Origin: Sciurus carolinensis
Lineage: Eukaryota; Chordata; Mammalia; Rodentia; Sciuridae
Assembly (NCBI RefSeq): GCF_902686445.1
Contig: NW_025920104.1
Location: 4,588,001 to 4,652,000, forward strand
Direction of reading: 5' to 3'
DNA length: 64,000 nucleotides
The notes below the pieces were generated by a model. It saw only the letters and a program-made list of their open reading frames with translations, ran no database searches and was not told the DNA's origin. The position numbers and the translations under genes were made by a program. Below, in pieces: positions 63,553-64,000 of this stretch. The number at the start of each line of letters is the position of its first letter. The first letter of the stretch is position 1.

Positions 63553-63840
63553 GGACATATAATGGGGGGTGGGAGGGGTTAGCGTTAGGGTTAGGGTTAG
63601 GTTTAGGGTTAGGGTTAAGGAGGGTGGTAAGAATGGAGGAAGGAAGGACTGTATAGAGGGAAAAGAGGTGTGGGGGGAAGGGAAGAAAAAAATAATAGAA
63701 TGAATCAAACAACATTACCCTTTGTAAATTTATGATTACACAAATGGTATGCCTTGACTTCGTGTACAAATAGAGAAACAGCCTGTATCCCATTTGTTTA
63801 CAATAAAAAAGAAGAAAAAATCAACAACAACAACAAAAAA
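63553..63840 (+). other. L1-C 3' UTR and A-rich tail
   Basis: G-rich stretch at 63564-63620, then AATAAA at 63802-63807 and a tail of A with GAAG and CAACAA interruptions to 63840. Confidence 0.9.
63579..63620 (+). repeat. Seven telomere-type hexamers in the L1-C 3' UTR
   Basis: Consecutive hexamers TTAGCG, TTAGGG, TTAGGG, TTAGGT, TTAGGG, TTAGGG, TTAAGG: four perfect, three with one change, immediately after a G-rich run at 63564-63578. Four GGG tracts within about 30 bp plus the G-run give G-quadruplex potential on the sense strand. Confidence 0.95.
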
Positions 63841-64000
63841 GAATACAATTAACCCAATCAACAATGGGCTAAGGATATAAACAGACACTTCACAGAAGAA
63901 GATCTACAAGCAATCAACAAACATACAAAAAAATGTTCACCATCTTTAGTAATAAGAGAAATGGAAATCAAAACTACACTAAGATTCCATCTCACCCCAA
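63841..64000 (+). mobile_element. LINE-1 element B, continuation after L1-C
   Basis: Begins with the right target duplication GAATACAATTAACCC and continues L1-B ORF2 (ACACTTCACAGAAGAAGATC, AATCAAAACTACACTAAG), parallel to L1-C 62912-63077. It runs off the window. Confidence 0.92.

Larger units (their letters stand above)
57981..63840 (+). mobile_element. LINE-1 element C, full length, inserted in L1-B ORF2
   Basis: A 5.86-kb element with 5' UTR (57981-58630), ORF1, ORF2, 3' UTR and an A-rich tail. It starts TGATCCAAGATGGTGGTGTA (YY1-type AAGATGGT at 57989-57996). It sits between target duplications, and the flanking L1-B sequence joins up in register across it (GAATACAAATAACCC on the left, then CCAATCAACAATGGGC on the right), which proves that the insertion came after L1-B. 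Confidence 0.95.

Noticed and set aside
63465..63656. Open frame with a Gly-Leu repeat in the L1-C 3' end
   Set aside because: It is the telomere-type hexamer array read as protein; it starts in ORF2 out of phase and has no other support.

Overview
This window looks like nuclear DNA of a rodent, most probably a squirrel-family species. The evidence is the repeat content: tRNA-derived ID-type SINEs (one sense copy with readable A and B boxes at 28140-28258), ID-B1 fused SINEs, and LINE-1 copies in several degraded versions. The species call is inference from SINE type and would need a genome match. I find no intact host protein-coding gene, rRNA, functional tRNA or CRISPR array. Everything that reads as protein here is mobile-element or processed-pseudogene sequence, and all of it carries stops or frameshifts.

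Layout. 1-5917 is a degenerate minisatellite with a unit of about 66 bp, roughly 90 units, and a visible higher-order duplication (about 575-1925 matches about 3060-4262). 6502-11061 is a minus-strand, two-LTR endogenous retrovirus reduced to a gag N-terminus and an env transmembrane fragment separated by AT-rich filler. About 11330-12412 is a minus-strand MORF4L1 processed pseudogene. 12.4-31.8 kb is ordinary non-coding DNA with SINEs, microsatellites, a MaLR-type LTR and old L1 scraps. 31786-38958 is a plus-strand, two-LTR betaretrovirus-like provirus, flanked by a perfect 6-bp target duplication, with recognisable gag, pro, pol and env, all broken. 38959-40286 is old antisense L1, followed by an MLT2-like LTR. 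40.7-50.7 kb is non-coding with one SINE and microsatellites. 50.7-64 kb is a stack of three LINE-1 elements: L1-C (57981-63840) inserted in ORF2 of L1-B, which itself begins abruptly inside ORF2 of L1-A.

How parts relate. The 31.8-39.0 kb provirus keeps the layout of a betaretrovirus: Lys-type primer site, gag, pro and pol in successive -1 frames, and a correctly phased slippery heptamer at the gag/pro junction. The 6.5-11.1 kb provirus combines a betaretrovirus-like gag start with a gammaretrovirus/type-D-like TM. The L1 stack records successive insertions; the youngest copy has seven telomere-type hexamers in its 3' UTR, and two of the copies have unrelated tandem repeats in their 5' UTRs. 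No undescribed functional system is evident. The items most worth following up are the minisatellite higher-order structure, the L1 5'/3' UTR repeats and the mosaic provirus.
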